DNA of 30,002 nt from Chloroflexota bacterium (GTDB lineage Bacteria; Chloroflexota; UBA5177; JANWHV01). The translations under genes and the position numbers were made by a program. This document shows positions 1 to 8,071 of this stretch, piece by piece. Positions within the stretch are counted from its first letter, which is position 1, and every line of letters starts with the position of its first letter. The notes under the pieces are model-generated. The model saw only the letters and a program-made list of their open reading frames with translations. It was not told where the DNA came from and ran no database searches. The stretch spans positions 1-30,002 of the forward strand of contig JAICHN010000005.1 of NCBI GenBank assembly GCA_025924845.1. The letters are read 5' to 3'.

Positions 1-623
1 CATGGCCGCCGGGCAATTGCCTTGATCGTTTGCACGGCGGCGCCCCGCTTGGCGCACCACGCCGCCACGGCGTCAAACGTCGCCGTGTAATGGGCATCGT
101 GGTTAGTGATATAGCTGTAAGGGAGCAGTACTGAGTCGAAGTCGAAGCGCTCCAGGCTGCGCAGATGGGTCGCGGCGATTTGCGTGCCATGGCCCGTGAT
201 GCCGATCGCGCCGATCAAGCCTTGGTCGCGGGCCTCGATTGCCGCGTCAAGAGCGCCGCCGGGGCTCAGCGCGACGTCCCATTCAATCGGATCGGACAGG
301 TTATGGAGCTGCAGCAGATCGACATGGTCCACCTGCAGGCGCTCGAGGGAGCGATGAATCTCCTCCTTGGCATCCGCGTAATGTCGTTTGCCGGTCTTGG
401 TAGCTACGAAAAAGTGCTCGCGATAGCGGCTCATCCAGGGACCGATGCGCAGCTCGGCATCACCATAAGAGGCCGCGACATCGATATGATTTACCCCATA
501 TTGAAGGAGAACCTCAAGCGCGCGGTCGGCTTCCTCCTGCGTGGCGTTACCGAGCGCGGCGGCCCCGAAGATGGCGCGGCTGCTCTGCCGGCCAGTTCGT
601 CCGAACGATTGGGTAGCTATCAC
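1..623 (-). CDS. Aldo/keto reductase, 3' end cut by window edge
   Basis: An open frame runs from a GTG at 623 off the left edge (207 codons visible). The translation is a classic NAD(P)H-dependent aldo/keto reductase TIM barrel. The catalytic tetrad is visible: Asp48 and Tyr53 in HIDVAASYG, Lys76 in VATKTGK and His107 in LLQLHN. Later strands [10 protein letters not shown] and the SVLLPYS stretch also fit. The family reduces aldehydes and ketones or oxidises sugars in the cytosol. I chose GTG 623 because AGGGAGG sits 8 bases upstream; an in-frame ATG at 650 has no ribosome site. The C-terminal cofactor-binding part is outside the window, so the subfamily and substrate stay open. In this sugar-catabolic setting a sugar or lactaldehyde reductase role is possible, but that is inference. 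Confidence 0.9.
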   Translation of the reverse strand, partial: MIATQSFGRTGRQSSRAIFGAAALGNATQEEADRALEVLLQYGVNHIDVAASYGDAELRIGPWMSRYREHFFVATKTGKRHYADAKEEIHRSLERLQVDHVDLLQLHNLSDPIEWDVALSPGGALDAAIEARDQGLIGAIGITGHGTQIAATHLRSLERFDFDSVLLPYSYITNHDAHYTATFDAVAAWCAKRGAAVQTIKAIARRP

Positions 624-992
624 GGATATTGCCTCCCTGAACCATGCCATATTCTGTAACGGTCATGGTACATCAGCCGGACCGTAGCGTGCCTATTCGC
701 GACCAGGGAGGCGCTTGCTTCGGGTGCGGTTGGTCGGCAGTAGGGGCTCAAGTCGCCAGGCTCGCCGGCGCCGGCAAGCCAGCCCGGCAACTTGCGCCCC
801 AAAGACCCAAAGCGTTTCCACAAACGTGGGGGATGCCCATCAGTGCTATCATCTTGACGACCCACTGGGAGCGCGAGCGTCTCGCTCGTCCTCGTGGTTG
901 CCGCGGACGGGATCGCGCCGCGGACGCACCTGCGGGCGACTCGCGCTCCCAGGCGACTTCGTCAACAGAGTAAATGATGAGGAGAATCAGCT
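624..992. other. Intergenic region between divergent aldo/keto reductase and aldolase
   Basis: There is no convincing gene here. The open frames present have no ribosome site and no recognisable domain. The region should carry the divergent promoters, but I see no clear -35/-10 pair on either strand. It contains the palindromic element at 865-952. Confidence 0.6.
865..952. repeat. Palindromic element with 13-bp inverted terminal arms
   Basis: CTGGGAGCGCGAG at 865-877 is exactly repeated in inverse at 940-952. Inside it, GCGAGCG and CGCTCG form a further small stem (873-887), and CCGCGGACG occurs twice in direct orientation (901-909 and 918-926). The nested symmetry resembles small non-coding palindromic or MITE-like elements scattered in GC-rich genomes. 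No second copy lies in this window, so mobility is untested. Confidence 0.55.
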
Positions 993-1823
993 ATGCGGGC
1001 GAATCATGTGAAACGACGGTTGGCGGCCGGTGAGCCCTCGATCGGCACCTGGCTTGCCCTTCCCTCACCGGAAGGCGCTGAGTACGTGAGCAGGCTGGAT
1101 CTGGACTGGTTGGTGGTGGACACCGAACACAATGCCATCGACATCAATGCGCTGAGCAGGATGTTTACGGCGATGGCCGCCTCCCACACCGCGCCCATGG
1201 TACGCATTCCCTGGAACTCGGCAGAGAACTTCAAGCGGGTGCTCGACGCCGGAGCGTGGGGCGTGGTGGTGCCTATGGTCAATAGCCGCGCCGAAGCGGA
1301 GCAGGCGGTCTCCGCCCTGCTGTACCCGCCGGCAGGCACGCGAAGCGTGGGCGGCGGACGCCATGGAATCAGCTTTGACGCGGGCGCCGAGCAGTATTTC
1401 CATCACGCGAACCAGGAATTGCTGCTGGTGCTCCAGATCGAGCATATCCAGGGCGTGGAGCATGTGGATGAAATCCTTTCCGTTCCCGGAGTGGACGCCT
1501 GCTTTATCGGGCCAAACGACCTCGCGGCCTCCATGGGCATCGGTCTAGGGGTGCCCTTGGAAGGTGATCATCCTCGTCTGGTCGAGGCGATCGCCGAAGT
1601 CGAGCGCTCGTGCCGGAAGCACGGCGTTGCTCCCGGGATTCACTGTTCCAACGCGGCGGGGGTGCGACTCCGTCTCGCCCAGGGGTTCCAGTTCTGCGCC
1701 ATGGCCAGTGAACTCAGTTACATGCTGAGCGGACTGCGCGGCGAACTGGCCCAAATCGACTGGCGCCCGTCCCAAGACGCACGGATTGGCGGAGAAGAGG
1801 CCGGAGCGGCCGTGCGATACTGA
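993..1823 (+). CDS. HpcH/HpaI-type aldolase (class II pyruvate aldolase)
   Basis: This 276-residue protein belongs to the HpcH/HpaI family, metal-dependent aldolases that cleave 4-hydroxy-2-oxo acids or 2-keto-3-deoxy sugar acids to pyruvate (or its analogues) plus an aldehyde. Family landmarks are all visible: VDTEHN with the base-type His46, Arg71 in VRIP, the VPMVNS strand, the metal ligand Glu150 in QIEH, and Asp176 in IGPNDL. The start ATG follows AGGAG with 8 bases spacing. Length is normal for the family (about 250-280). It stands alone as a transcription unit between the repeat-rich gaps. Close relatives act on 2-dehydro-3-deoxyglucarate or 2-keto-3-deoxyrhamnonate. Which substrate applies cannot be told, but the sugar-acid genes nearby make such a keto-deoxy acid likely. 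Confidence 0.92.
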   Translation: MRANHVKRRLAAGEPSIGTWLALPSPEGAEYVSRLDLDWLVVDTEHNAIDINALSRMFTAMAASHTAPMVRIPWNSAENFKRVLDAGAWGVVVPMVNSRAEAEQAVSALLYPPAGTRSVGGGRHGISFDAGAEQYFHHANQELLLVLQIEHIQGVEHVDEILSVPGVDACFIGPNDLAASMGIGLGVPLEGDHPRLVEAIAEVERSCRKHGVAPGIHCSNAAGVRLRLAQGFQFCAMASELSYMLSGLRGELAQIDWRPSQDARIGGEEAGAAVRY

Positions 1824-1857
1824 TCGGGAACCCGCAGTCGGAGGCCCTCTGAACCTG

Positions 1858-1900
1858 CGACCGCGGTCGCGAGGTAGGGACGAACGGCCGCGGCCGGGTG
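1858..1900 (+). repeat. 43-base intergenic repeat, copy 1
   Basis: It starts with the palindrome GCGACCGCGGTCGC (1857-1870), followed by AGGTAGGGACGAACGG and CCGCGGCCGGGTG. A second copy at 21447-21489 matches at about 40 of 43 positions. Partial, inverted relatives occur at 29780-29806. All copies lie outside genes. Confidence 0.7.
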
Positions 1901-1985
1901 TACCGGGTCGTCCCGCTTACGCCCGCTCATGCCGGAAAAAGCTACTACAGCTTGGCCTAAATACCACGGCGGTTCCGGCTGCCAA

Positions 1986-2010
1986 GGGCACTCACAAGGG
2001 GTGCCCCTAC
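1986..2010 (-). repeat. Single arm of the GTAGGGGC...GCCC repeat
   Basis: A 25-base sequence reading GGGCACTCACAAGG then GGTGCCCCTAC. It differs by one base from the right arm of the perfect inverted repeat at 3037-3102. It appears alone here, without the mirror arm. Confidence 0.7.
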
Positions 2011-2255
2011 CAAGAACGATGTGCTCGGGATGGGGCCGGCCGGGGGCCGTCTGGGTGTTGTGGACGAGGCCGGGGCTTCTCGATCTCTCCAGATGCACCG
2101 GTCTCGCGGTATGGGTAGGATGCGCGCCCGAACCCGCCCTCCATTCCGTCCATATCATCGGTTCATCAGTGCTTCAGAACGAGTTGACCCGCCCTGCCTA
2201 TCGCGAAGGCGCCCACGCTAATCTCATCTTAGGAGATGATTTGCGCGGGGAGCGA

Positions 2256-2822
2256 TCAGGCCGGACTGCCCGCGCTGGGCACTTTGTCCGGAAGCGCGGG
2301 TGCGGTTTCGCGCTCATCGGTGAGCAGTCCAACCCCGCCCAGTCGATCCACCTCCCCGCCGTGGCGGAGGAGAATGCGGACGGCATCCTCGACCCGATCG
2401 GTGGTTCTCACCGTCACCAGGGACCGGCCCGATTCCACTTGCTCCTGAAAGTACCGCGCATCCTCTTCACTGACTCCCAATCCGCTCAGACCTCCGATGA
2501 GCCAGCCCGCCCCGCCGCCGATTAGCGTAACCAGGATACCCCCTGCGATGAAGGGGCCGATGCCCGGAATCACCAATGCGCCGGTCGCGGCGAGAAACGC
2601 GCCAAGCGCCCCGCCCAGAATACCACCCGTCACCGCACCTTCGGTCACGGTGTTCGGCTTGAGCGCCGGATCGGAGGCAATGGATTCCCCCCCGCCCCGT
2701 CCTTCCGGATCGGGCGCTATGATCCCGAGCTGATCCTCGGTGAAGCCGTTAGCCTGAAGATCACGCAGCGCGGCGTCGGCCTGCGTCCTGAGGTTGAATA
2801 GGCCCGCGACGATGTGCTCCAT
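2256..2822 (-). CDS. General stress protein 17M-like protein with glycine-rich membrane core
   Basis: The protein has 188 residues from ATG 2822, preceded by GAGAGGAAA at about 9 bases. The N-terminal 30 residues (EHIVAGLFNLRTQADAALRD, then LQANGFTEDQLGIIAP) match the start of the general-stress-protein 17M/YflT-like fold. The middle (about residues 60-115) is rich in Gly-Ala and hydrophobic residues with GGILGGALGAFLAATGA and IPGIGPFIAGG, like glycine-zipper membrane segments. A C-terminal part (RYFQEQVESGRSLVTVRT) repeats the familiar pattern of these proteins, where a short alpha/beta domain follows the glycine-rich core. Such proteins are found in stress regulons; a biochemical function is not established. 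It lies upstream of no gene on its strand and is separated from csbD by repeats. A longer in-frame extension upstream lacks a ribosome site and crosses repeat-like sequence. Confidence 0.8.
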   Translation of the reverse strand: MEHIVAGLFNLRTQADAALRDLQANGFTEDQLGIIAPDPEGRGGGESIASDPALKPNTVTEGAVTGGILGGALGAFLAATGALVIPGIGPFIAGGILVTLIGGGAGWLIGGLSGLGVSEEDARYFQEQVESGRSLVTVRTTDRVEDAVRILLRHGGEVDRLGGVGLLTDERETAPALPDKVPSAGSPA

Positions 2823-3131
2823 CGTTCGTTTCCTCTCCCCAAATGTCGGCAAGGATCCCGTGCATGTCACGCGAAGTGAGGGCACAACACCTTGCGCCCT
2901 CACTTCGTTGAACTGTGTTGCCGTGCCGGCCTGGACGGTTCTCGAAGTGCAGGTACGGCCTGGCCTACATTCCCGGGCGGTTCCGTGGGGCCCCCGGCAC
3001 CTCTACGTGACGGGCGCCCACAGTCCCGGCAGTTCCGTAGGGGCACCCCTTGTGGGTGCCCTTCGCGGCCTGACCGAGGGCACCCACAAGGGGTGCCCCT
3101 ACCTGCGCGATAAAACCTGCGCCGAAGTCTG
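2823..3131. other. Intergenic region dominated by inverted repeats
   Basis: It separates csbD from the 17M-like gene. Apart from the 25-bp inverted repeat (3037-3102) it holds two related stretches, TTCCGTGGGGC and TTCCGTAGGGGC, showing older or degenerate repeat copies. No ribosome site or coherent protein supports the open frames on either strand. Confidence 0.6.
3037..3102. repeat. Perfect 25-bp inverted repeat with 16-base spacer
   Basis: The left arm 3037-3061 starts GTAGGGGCACCCC and ends TTGTGGGTGCCC; the right arm 3078-3102 is its exact reverse complement. Each arm is itself a palindrome (GGGCACCC, loop, GGGTGCCC), so the transcript could fold in two alternative ways. It starts 30 bases beyond the csbD stop codon. 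Related arms occur at 1986-2010 and 14762-14822. Confidence 0.85.
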
Positions 3132-3407
3132 CTAAGTGTCGTCTCGGGTCGAGCGATTCGCGGTACCGCCGATGCGGTCTCCAAGATCTTCCGCTCGCCG
3201 GCCGATCGTGTCGGCATCGTCACTTACCGTGTCGGCTCCGCTGCGCACCTTGTCGCGAACGTTTCCCGCGGCGTCTCGGAGCTTTCCTTCGGCCTTGTCG
3301 TTCTGCCCCTTGGCCTTCATATCAGGGTTGTCGGTCATGTCGCCGACCTTTTCCTTGATGGTGCCTGCACCCTGCTGGACTTTCCCTTTCATCGACTCCG
3401 GGTCCAT
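3132..3407 (-). CDS. CsbD family stress-associated protein
   Basis: This is a 91-residue, highly charged protein. Its N-terminus MDPESMKGKVQQGAGTIKEK followed by VGDMTDNPDMKAKGQNDKAEGK is the hallmark of the CsbD/UPF0337 family: two short Lys/Gly-rich helical repeats, usually 60-70 residues. Here a C-terminal tail of about 40 polar, charged residues (DKVRSGADTVSDDADTIGRR...) extends it, again predicted helical. CsbD proteins are induced by general stress in other bacteria; the molecular role is unknown. ATG 3407 follows AAGGA at about 9 bases. The longer open frame upstream has neither a ribosome site nor family similarity. The gene is next to another stress-type gene on the same strand, but repeats separate the two. 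Confidence 0.88.
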   Translation of the reverse strand: MDPESMKGKVQQGAGTIKEKVGDMTDNPDMKAKGQNDKAEGKLRDAAGNVRDKVRSGADTVSDDADTIGRRAEDLGDRIGGTANRSTRDDT

Positions 3408-3550
3408 CGGTTCATCCTTCCCGCTATGGGCAGTCCGCGGCAGTCGCCGTCCGGCCTTTCGCCCGTGCTTCGGAACCTGACGTGGTTCCTCTGTCCAGTG
3501 TGGCCCGGACAGCGCCTCGGGCCATCGGCCATACGGGCCGGCCATAGCGG

Positions 3551-3578
3551 AAAAACGGTCTAACCCTTCTTGGGTCAA
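3551..3578 (-). terminator. Weak intrinsic terminator after the receiver gene
   Basis: On the minus strand, TTGACCC, a 5-base loop and GGGTTAG form a 7-bp stem with two G-T pairs. ACCG and TTTTT follow. It starts 8 bases after the stop codon at 3587. Confidence 0.4.
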
Positions 3579-3586
3579 GCGGTCGG

Positions 3587-3985
3587 CTACAGAACCATGT
3601 GATGGGAAAGGACTCTCTGGACAATATGCAAGACCTCGTCGTTCGCGGCGGGTACTTGCAGATAATCGCTGGCGCCGGCGCGTAAGCAGCCTATGATGTC
3701 TTCCGCCGCGCCAAAGCTGCTTACCACGACCATGGGCACATCAAGCTCAGCTCGGTGGACACATCCTATGACTCGTTCAGCGCCAGATCCCAGGCTCGCT
3801 TGATCCACGATGATGAGCGACGGGAGGGCCGACGCACCGGCAGTCGGGACGGCAAGGCTATGGATGGCCTCGCGATCCGAGCAGGCAAGCTGCACGATAA
3901 AGCCCGCGCGCCGGAGCAACCGAGCTAGGGTGACGCGTCGGTCCTCGTCGGCAGTGATCAACATGATCGCGGGAGTGTTTATCAC
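3587..3985 (-). CDS. Atypical stand-alone receiver domain
   Basis: A 132-residue protein with the alternating beta/alpha pattern of a response-regulator receiver and no output domain. The acidic pair (TADED) and the presumed phospho-acceptor Asp61 (SLIIVDQ) are present, as is the switch Ser89/Ser90 (VVVSSFG). The conserved Lys is missing: the usual Y-L-x-K-P is YLQVP, so Val111 occupies its place. Loss of this Lys often marks pseudo-receivers that are not phosphorylated normally. I chose GTG 3985, which has GGAGA 7 bases upstream. ATG 4021 is in frame and gives 144 residues, but its AAAGG lies only 2 bases away. No histidine kinase lies nearby. It may be a single-gene unit ended by the hairpin at 3551-3578. 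Confidence 0.8.
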   Translation of the reverse strand: MINTPAIMLITADEDRRVTLARLLRRAGFIVQLACSDREAIHSLAVPTAGASALPSLIIVDQASLGSGAERVIGCVHRAELDVPMVVVSSFGAAEDIIGCLRAGASDYLQVPAANDEVLHIVQRVLSHHMVL

Positions 3986-4140
3986 CAGTAGGTCTCCAAG
4001 GAGTCGTTGCCAGGCAACCATGGCCTTTTGACGGACGAATAGTCTGCCATGGACTATCCAATGACCGATAGTACGCGGGGCGCGTCTTCATCGCGTCTTC
4101 ACCATTTCGGGGGACGCAAAAACCTAATGGCGCTCGTTGG

Positions 4141-7134
4141 TCAAGAGCGGGTCAAGCGAGCATAGAGCGCCACGACGGATGGATCGGGCTCGACGCCCAG
4201 TTCGTCGCGCGCGACGCGGCAATGCTCGAGGTAGGTAGCGCGCACCGCTCCGCTATCCGCCATGGCGTGCGCGACCAGAAGGATCCTTCGCGCTATGGCC
4301 GGGTCGTCGGGGCTGAATTCCGCCTGTCGGCGCAGCAGCACAAGTGCCTCCTGTGCTCGGCCGGTCTGCTCCGCCGCCGTGGCGGCAAGCTGCAAGGCAC
4401 GGATCGCTTCACCGTTCCAATAGGCGCGGAACGGCGCCAGCCAATCGCCTTCAAGGTCCGCCATGAAAGGGTGCTCGAGAAGTGACAGCAATTCGGCGGC
4501 GGAGCGCTGCTCACCCGCCTGGACGCTTTTTATGCAGGCGTGCAAGCGATCAAGGTCGGACTGGTAGGAGGGGCAGAGATCGCCTGGCAGCAGCACGCCT
4601 CGGCCATCCTTCATTGGAAGTGTATGCCCCACGCCCAACTTCTTGAACATTTTCCGGAGGGCATAGAAAGTATTGCGAAGCGCCTTTCCGGCCTGCTCGC
4701 CGTCCAACTCCGGAAAAAGATCGAGGGCCAGGTCATCACGAGAAAAGCCGCGCTTGCCGTGTGCCAGGGCGTACCAAAACAGGGTACGGGCCTCCATATA
4801 GCGCCAGCCGTCTTTCCCCACCTCGGTGTCGCCGATCGTGGCGGTTGGGCCACCAAAAAAGCGGAGTACCACATGATGAGGCGGCGTGGCTGCCGCATCG
4901 TCCGCCGCGCAGCTGGTAGTATGCGGCGCAATCTGGGCGAGGATCGCCTCGTCCCACGGGGCAATAGGGTAGCGGCTCTTTCGCCTGAGTTCGGCGGCGA
5001 GATTGCGCGCCCGGTTGATGTCGCCCTCGACGGCAAGGATGCGGGCGAGGTGCGCTCGGGCATGCGCGGCAAGGGGACGGAAACCACGCGCTGATTCGGC
5101 GGCCGCCTCAAGTTGGAGGCGTGCCGATCCGATGGGCGACGAGAGCAGCGCGCGAGCGATCAGCGCGGCCGGGTGCGTGGCCGGCGCCCTGGCCAGTGCC
5201 TGATTGGCGGAAGGCATATCGTCCGCTTCCGCCAACAGCAGGCTGAGCATGGCATGAGCATGATCGCTCAGAGCGCGCGGGTCGTCGGCAGGCGCCTCGG
5301 CCAGTACCTTGTACAGCAACCTTACGGCCTCCGTACGCTCGTCGCGCGCCGCCAACACATCGGAGAGCGAGGCGAGGAGAAGCGGGCGAAGTCCGACTTC
5401 GGCTGCCCAGGGATGCCCAAGCGCTTCGCGGAGGCAGGCTGCGCTTTCGTCGTTACGGCCCAGAACGTGGAGGAGCATGGCTCGATTATTCGCGGTTTCG
5501 AGAAGGAAACCGATCTTCCCGCTTGCCCCAGCCAGCGCATACGCCTCGCCGTAGAGTCGTTCCGCGTCTTCAAGCCTGCCCATGCGTCGGCAGGCAAGCG
5601 CCAGCCCGTGCAAAGACAGTAGGCGGGTACCCGCCGCCACCAAAACTTCGGCTCCCGTCAGATTAAGCGTGGATAGGGCGCGCCGGAACGCCGCCGCCGC
5701 TCGCACCGGCTCGTCCCCCGCCAGCAAGAGTGTTCCCTCCACGGACAGTGCGTAGCAGCGCGTGCCCATCTCGAATGTGGCGTCCTCACCCCTGCTGACT
5801 CGCTTTACGCCGGCCAGTACCATTTGGAAGGCCCAGGGCCTCCGGCGGGCACGGGCGCACAGGCCCAGAAGGCGCAAGCGATCCACCTGCTCTTCCTGTC
5901 TTACCGGACGGATGGCGCGAATAGTTGCGTGGACCTTCGCGGCGCCCTCGCGGACCAGCGTACGGTTGGCCAAAAACAGAACCAACGACGGCGCGGTACG
6001 TAGGAGGGCGCCGGGGACGAGCGTCTCCATGGTCACCGCGTCGGCCTCTCGCTGATACCAGGCCGCGAGGCCCGCCCGGCCGGCGGCCCTTAGCGCCTGG
6101 TGGTACTCACGTTCGCGCGCGAACAGGACGGCGGCCGAACACGGGTCGATTGATTCCAGCGCCGCGCCCATGGCGGTGAGGGCAGCACGTCGGGCGGCGG
6201 GGTCCAACGCGGCCAGTGCGGCAATCCGGGCGTTGTCGCTGAGCCGACAGACCCCATGGTCAGCCAGTTCAAGGAGGACAGTTTGGTCGGCAAGGGTGTC
6301 GAGGGCCGTTTCTATCTCCTCCATGGGGAGGCCCGCGGCCTGAGCGAGTATGGATACGGTACAGGTCGGGGCGACGGCCAAGAGGTTGATCACCCGGCGC
6401 GGTAGGTCCGGAAGGCTCGGAAGGATTTCGTCGCGTAGCTCGGCCACCAGGGCCGAGTGGCCGCCAGGGCGGTACGATATGGGCCAGACGCCGCGGTCGG
6501 CGCCGGCGCGGGCCACAAAGCGCTCGCGCTCCTCCTCGTCGAGGCGCAACGACTCGGTGCCGAGCACCATAACCTGTCCCTGATCTTCAAGCCAGCGCCG
6601 CAACGCCGCGGGCGCGGCTCCTCCCTCACGCCCAGCCACCATCAGGCACACATGCCCTGGGAGATAACGGAGCAGCCGCCCGATCACGGCCCCAGCAGCG
6701 GCGGAGCGGTGCGCATCGTCCAGAATGAGCACCACGGGACCAGGGCGGCGGGCAAGGGCATCGATGATCGCGGCGAGCAGATGAGTTTCATCACCTGGGG
6801 GAATGTCGCCGATTACGGCGGAAGCGAGGCCCTCGAACAGCGAGCGCGTCGTTTCATCCAGCTCGTCGAGCGTATACCAGAGAATCGATCGCGGATCCAG
6901 GGATCGTGCGAACTCGGCCAGCAGGGTTGTCTTGCCGGCAAGGCCCGCCCCGATCACCTCCACCAGGCGAACGGAGCGACTAGCGCTCAGCAGTTCCGCC
7001 AAGCGTTCGGGACGGGGCACATGCCCACGCGGCAAGAGGGGGACGCGCGCCTTGGCGGCGAAGAGAGAGGCTAAACCGGTTCCGTAGTCCACGGCCGCTC
7101 CTGCAAGCACTGCACGATCTCCAAGGATGCGCAT
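4141..7134 (-). CDS. MalT-like STAND ATPase with C-terminal BTAD domain (transcriptional regulator)
   Basis: A 997-residue regulator. An N-terminal PLLPRGHVPRPERLAELL stretch (about 33-50) is typical of the linker before the ATPase in MalT/LuxR-type proteins. The NTPase follows, with Walker A GAGLAGKTT (62-70) and Walker B VVLILDD (134-140). A long alpha-helical, Ala/Leu-rich TPR-like region spans about 330-720. The end (about 745-997) has a winged-helix SARP-type DNA-binding part (GFSRDDLALDLFPELDGEQA, then KALRNTFYALRKMFKKLG), then the bacterial transcriptional activator domain with its final ARDELGVEPDPSV. There is no LuxR-type helix-turn-helix, so DNA binding must come from the BTAD-linked wing. 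Such proteins bind an inducer and oligomerise. ATG 7134 is chosen because homology begins soon after; it has only a weak ribosome site. In-frame GTG 7335 would overlap the divergent small gene. Confidence 0.85.
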   Translation of the reverse strand: MRILGDRAVLAGAAVDYGTGLASLFAAKARVPLLPRGHVPRPERLAELLSASRSVRLVEVIGAGLAGKTTLLAEFARSLDPRSILWYTLDELDETTRSLFEGLASAVIGDIPPGDETHLLAAIIDALARRPGPVVLILDDAHRSAAAGAVIGRLLRYLPGHVCLMVAGREGGAAPAALRRWLEDQGQVMVLGTESLRLDEEERERFVARAGADRGVWPISYRPGGHSALVAELRDEILPSLPDLPRRVINLLAVAPTCTVSILAQAAGLPMEEIETALDTLADQTVLLELADHGVCRLSDNARIAALAALDPAARRAALTAMGAALESIDPCSAAVLFAREREYHQALRAAGRAGLAAWYQREADAVTMETLVPGALLRTAPSLVLFLANRTLVREGAAKVHATIRAIRPVRQEEQVDRLRLLGLCARARRRPWAFQMVLAGVKRVSRGEDATFEMGTRCYALSVEGTLLLAGDEPVRAAAAFRRALSTLNLTGAEVLVAAGTRLLSLHGLALACRRMGRLEDAERLYGEAYALAGASGKIGFLLETANNRAMLLHVLGRNDESAACLREALGHPWAAEVGLRPLLLASLSDVLAARDERTEAVRLLYKVLAEAPADDPRALSDHAHAMLSLLLAEADDMPSANQALARAPATHPAALIARALLSSPIGSARLQLEAAAESARGFRPLAAHARAHLARILAVEGDINRARNLAAELRRKSRYPIAPWDEAILAQIAPHTTSCAADDAAATPPHHVVLRFFGGPTATIGDTEVGKDGWRYMEARTLFWYALAHGKRGFSRDDLALDLFPELDGEQAGKALRNTFYALRKMFKKLGVGHTLPMKDGRGVLLPGDLCPSYQSDLDRLHACIKSVQAGEQRSAAELLSLLEHPFMADLEGDWLAPFRAYWNGEAIRALQLAATAAEQTGRAQEALVLLRRQAEFSPDDPAIARRILLVAHAMADSGAVRATYLEHCRVARDELGVEPDPSVVALYARLTRS

Positions 7135-7322
7135 TCCACTACGTCGTGAATACACACTATAGCAGATGCAGGTTGGGCGGTCGATAGGGATCAACTCGTC
7201 TATACCTGAAATTGGCACCCCCCATTTCGTGAAGACGCAGTGAAGACGCGACCCCGTCATAGTAAATGGCGGCGTGACCGCATGGAGCGGCCGGCCGATA
7301 GGCAAAGGGAGTTTGGAATACC

Positions 7323-7433
7323 ATGACCCAGTCACTTCGGGCCCTTCGCGCTCTTATCTTGCTTCTGGCCCTGGTTTGCCTGGCAATCATCGTCGGTGCG
7401 CCCGAGAGCGTGCCGCTCGTTGGCCCCTTCTAA
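7323..7433 (+). CDS. Small single-pass membrane peptide (36 aa)
   Basis: ATG at 7323 opens a 36-codon frame. It has a basic N-terminus with two Arg (TQSLRALRALIL), one hydrophobic span of about 17 residues (LILLLALVCLAIIVG), and a short Pro-rich tail ending in VPLVGPF. AAGGGAG lies about 11 bases upstream. The stop is 2 bases before the ATG of the next gene, so translation could be coupled. I know no family for it. A real small protein or a coupling leader is plausible; chance is not excluded. Confidence 0.5.
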   Translation: MTQSLRALRALILLLALVCLAIIVGAPESVPLVGPF

Positions 7434-7435
7434 AA

Positions 7436-8071
7436 ATGAGGGCTACCTTGCCGCTGGTGAAACTTGCTCCCGCCGGGGTTGTCCTCGGCGGGGCAGCCCC
7501 GTCCATGCAGCGTCCCGCGTCCTCCACTCAGCTTCGCGGCTGGCGTTGGCTTGCCCTTGGCATAGGATCGGTGGCTCTGTGGTTACATACGTTATCGCTT
7601 GGGACGGGCATGGGGGCCGTGGCGCATTGGCTGCCCGGTCTGGCCATCGCCGCCGCCTTACGCTTCCTCTGGTTGAATCGGGCGCGCAAAGGACTTCGGC
7701 TGTTGGCGGCGGGTGCGGCATGCAATCTGTTGGTGATGCTACTGAACGGGGGCTTGATGCCAATCTCGCCACATACGGCGCAAGCCCTCGGGCTGCCGGT
7801 TCAGCAAGTCAATCGCGCCGGTATCGTGCAAGGCGGTTCGAAGGACCGCGTCATCCCTGATGGAGAGGCGCGCCTTGCCTATCTGGATGACCGCATCGTG
7901 TTTCAGGTTGGCAAGCGCCACACGGCGGCGAGCATCGGTGACGGCATCGTGGTGCTCGGCTGCATCGTCACCCTGATCGAGGAATTGCTCGGCGGTGCTG
8001 GGCAGTATCGGCCGGTCACGGCATCGGGCCGGCAGAGTGGATTGGCTACATCTCGTCGTCATGGAAGATAG
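7436..8071 (+). CDS. DUF5317-type integral membrane protein
   Basis: A 211-residue hydrophobic protein. It has likely membrane spans at about 38-55, 60-80, 88-104 and 172-190. The NGGLMPIS motif (104-111) after span three and the ASIGDGIVVLG stretch before the last span match my memory of the DUF5317 family (usually about 180-220 residues), of unknown function and common in Chloroflexota, Firmicutes and Actinobacteria. ATG 7436 is 2 bases after the stop of the small peptide and has no ribosome site of its own, consistent with coupling. Its last 11 bases overlap the start of the receiver gene. The N-terminal 30 residues are Ala/Pro-rich and less membrane-like. Confidence 0.75.
   Translation: MRATLPLVKLAPAGVVLGGAAPSMQRPASSTQLRGWRWLALGIGSVALWLHTLSLGTGMGAVAHWLPGLAIAAALRFLWLNRARKGLRLLAAGAACNLLVMLLNGGLMPISPHTAQALGLPVQQVNRAGIVQGGSKDRVIPDGEARLAYLDDRIVFQVGKRHTAASIGDGIVVLGCIVTLIEELLGGAGQYRPVTASGRQSGLATSRRHGR

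Larger units (their letters stand above)
1824..2255. other. Gene-free convergent region carrying repeats
   Basis: It lies between the aldolase 3' end and the 3' end of the stress-protein gene. It holds one copy of the 43-base repeat (1858-1900) and one arm of the GGGGTGCCCC repeat (1986-2010). A 6-bp stem (TCATCT/AGATGA, 2224-2239) lies just past the stress-gene stop but lacks a T tract on either strand. The long overlapping open frames here translate repeat sequence, have no ribosome sites, and I regard them as non-coding. Confidence 0.65.

Noticed and set aside
1929..2525. 198-codon plus-strand frame
   Set aside because: It translates repeat sequence and then runs antisense into the 17M-like gene; no ribosome site.
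1986..3102. CRISPR-like array from the repeated CACAAGGGGTGCCCC units
   Set aside because: Only a few copies, irregular spacing, inverted orientation and no spacers of constant length.
4540..5094. 184-codon plus-strand frame
   Set aside because: Antisense to the TPR/BTAD part of the regulator; no recognisable protein.
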